Shown: positions 13,520 through 13,802 of the stretch, piece by piece | Numbering within the stretch: position 1 is the stretch's first letter | Layout: every line of letters starts with the position of its first letter | From: Candidatus Sumerlaeota bacterium | Lineage (GTDB): Bacteria; Sumerlaeota; Sumerlaeia; UBA8349 | Direction of reading: 5' to 3' | Assembly (NCBI GenBank): GCA_003501375.1 | Contig: DNPO01000456.1 | Coordinates: 1-13,802, forward strand | Length of the DNA stretch: 13,802 nt | Translations under genes and position numbers: made by a program | Notes under the pieces: model-generated | Database searches by the model: none | What the model saw: only the letters and a program-made list of their open reading frames with translations | What the model was told of the DNA's origin: nothing

Positions 13520-13802
13520 CTAAATCGCAATTACGCCCACGCCTGCTTCCGTGGCTATTTTCAGCGCTTCTTCTTGATCGAAAAACAAAGCATGTCCGGC
13601 CATCATGGCCAAGACGCCGCCGCCTGAATCGCGAATGGATTTGATGGTGCCTGGGCCAACCACCGGGTAATCAAACCGTTTGTCCTGCTTGGGCTTGCTG
13701 ACCTTGACTACCACGACGCTGCCGTTGGCAATGCGTCCGCCGCGCGCAATCGCTTCGTCGGTGCCTTCCAAACTTTCCACGGCCACCACGGCCAAATCCT
13801 TT
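13520..13802 (-). CDS. lpxI: UDP-2,3-diacylglucosamine diphosphatase LpxI (C-terminal part)
   Basis: LpxI (formerly DUF1009) hydrolyses UDP-2,3-diacylglucosamine to lipid X in lipid A synthesis, replacing LpxH in many bacteria. Only the last 94 codons are in the window and the frame runs off the right edge. Signatures are VVAVESLEGTDEAIARGG near the edge, VVVKVSKPKQDKRFDYPVVG (quoted core KPKQDKRFD), VGPGTIKSIRDSGGGVLAM and the terminal ATEAGVGVIAI. EGTD and the QDKRFD segment correspond to the conserved C-terminal catalytic domain. The stop codon lies 19 bp from that of the convergent small gene. The presence of LpxI implies a lipid-A-bearing outer membrane. Confidence 0.93.
   Translation of the reverse strand, partial: KDLAVVAVESLEGTDEAIARGGRIANGSVVVVKVSKPKQDKRFDYPVVGPGTIKSIRDSGGGVLAMMAGHALFFDQEEALKIATEAGVGVIAI

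Overview
The window reads as an ordinary chromosomal segment of a Gram-negative, probably PVC- or FCB-like bacterium. An LpxI fragment implies lipid A. A GspA/ExeA-type ATPase and two secretion/pilus ATPases imply a type II secretion or type IV pilus envelope. NuoD implies a respiratory complex I. A LacI regulator whose linker is unlike the enterobacterial type, together with the mix of housekeeping genes, recalls Lentisphaerota, Hydrogenedentota or Sumerlaeota. That placement is an impression from protein style and was not tested by search. No rRNA, tRNA, CRISPR array, insertion sequence or phage gene was recognised.

Layout: the 3' part of nuoD (+) enters from the left edge and converges on pgpA (-). 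pgpA and proC (+) are divergent, and pgpA has a good sigma-70-type promoter. proC ends in a long hairpin, followed by yraN (+), pilT (+), a bifunctional-nuclease-family gene (+) and a GspE/PilB-type ATPase gene (+) that closes with a strong terminator. Next comes a small minus-strand pair, DUF4160 and DUF2442, overlapping by 56 bp behind its own promoter. pgk (-) follows, with a perfect 19-bp terminator stem. An 835-bp AT-rich gap (9248-10082) separates pgk from a divergent lacI-family gene (+). lacI converges on a gspA/exeA-like gene (-), and each direction has its own terminator hairpin in the 108 bp between them. The right end holds a small unknown gene (+) and the 3' part of lpxI (-).

How the genes relate: pilT, the GspE/PilB-like ATPase and the GspA-like ATPase belong functionally to type IV pilus/type II secretion machinery, but no pilin, secretin or platform-protein gene is present. 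pgpA (phospholipid), lpxI (lipid A), proC (proline), pgk (glycolysis) and nuoD (respiration) are housekeeping genes.

The most unusual feature is the GspE/PilB-like ATPase. Its N-terminus has two predicted membrane segments and a four-cysteine zinc-ribbon-like motif where these normally soluble ATPases carry GspE-N/MshEN domains. The DUF4160/DUF2442 pair and the pgk-lacI gap are the next places to look.
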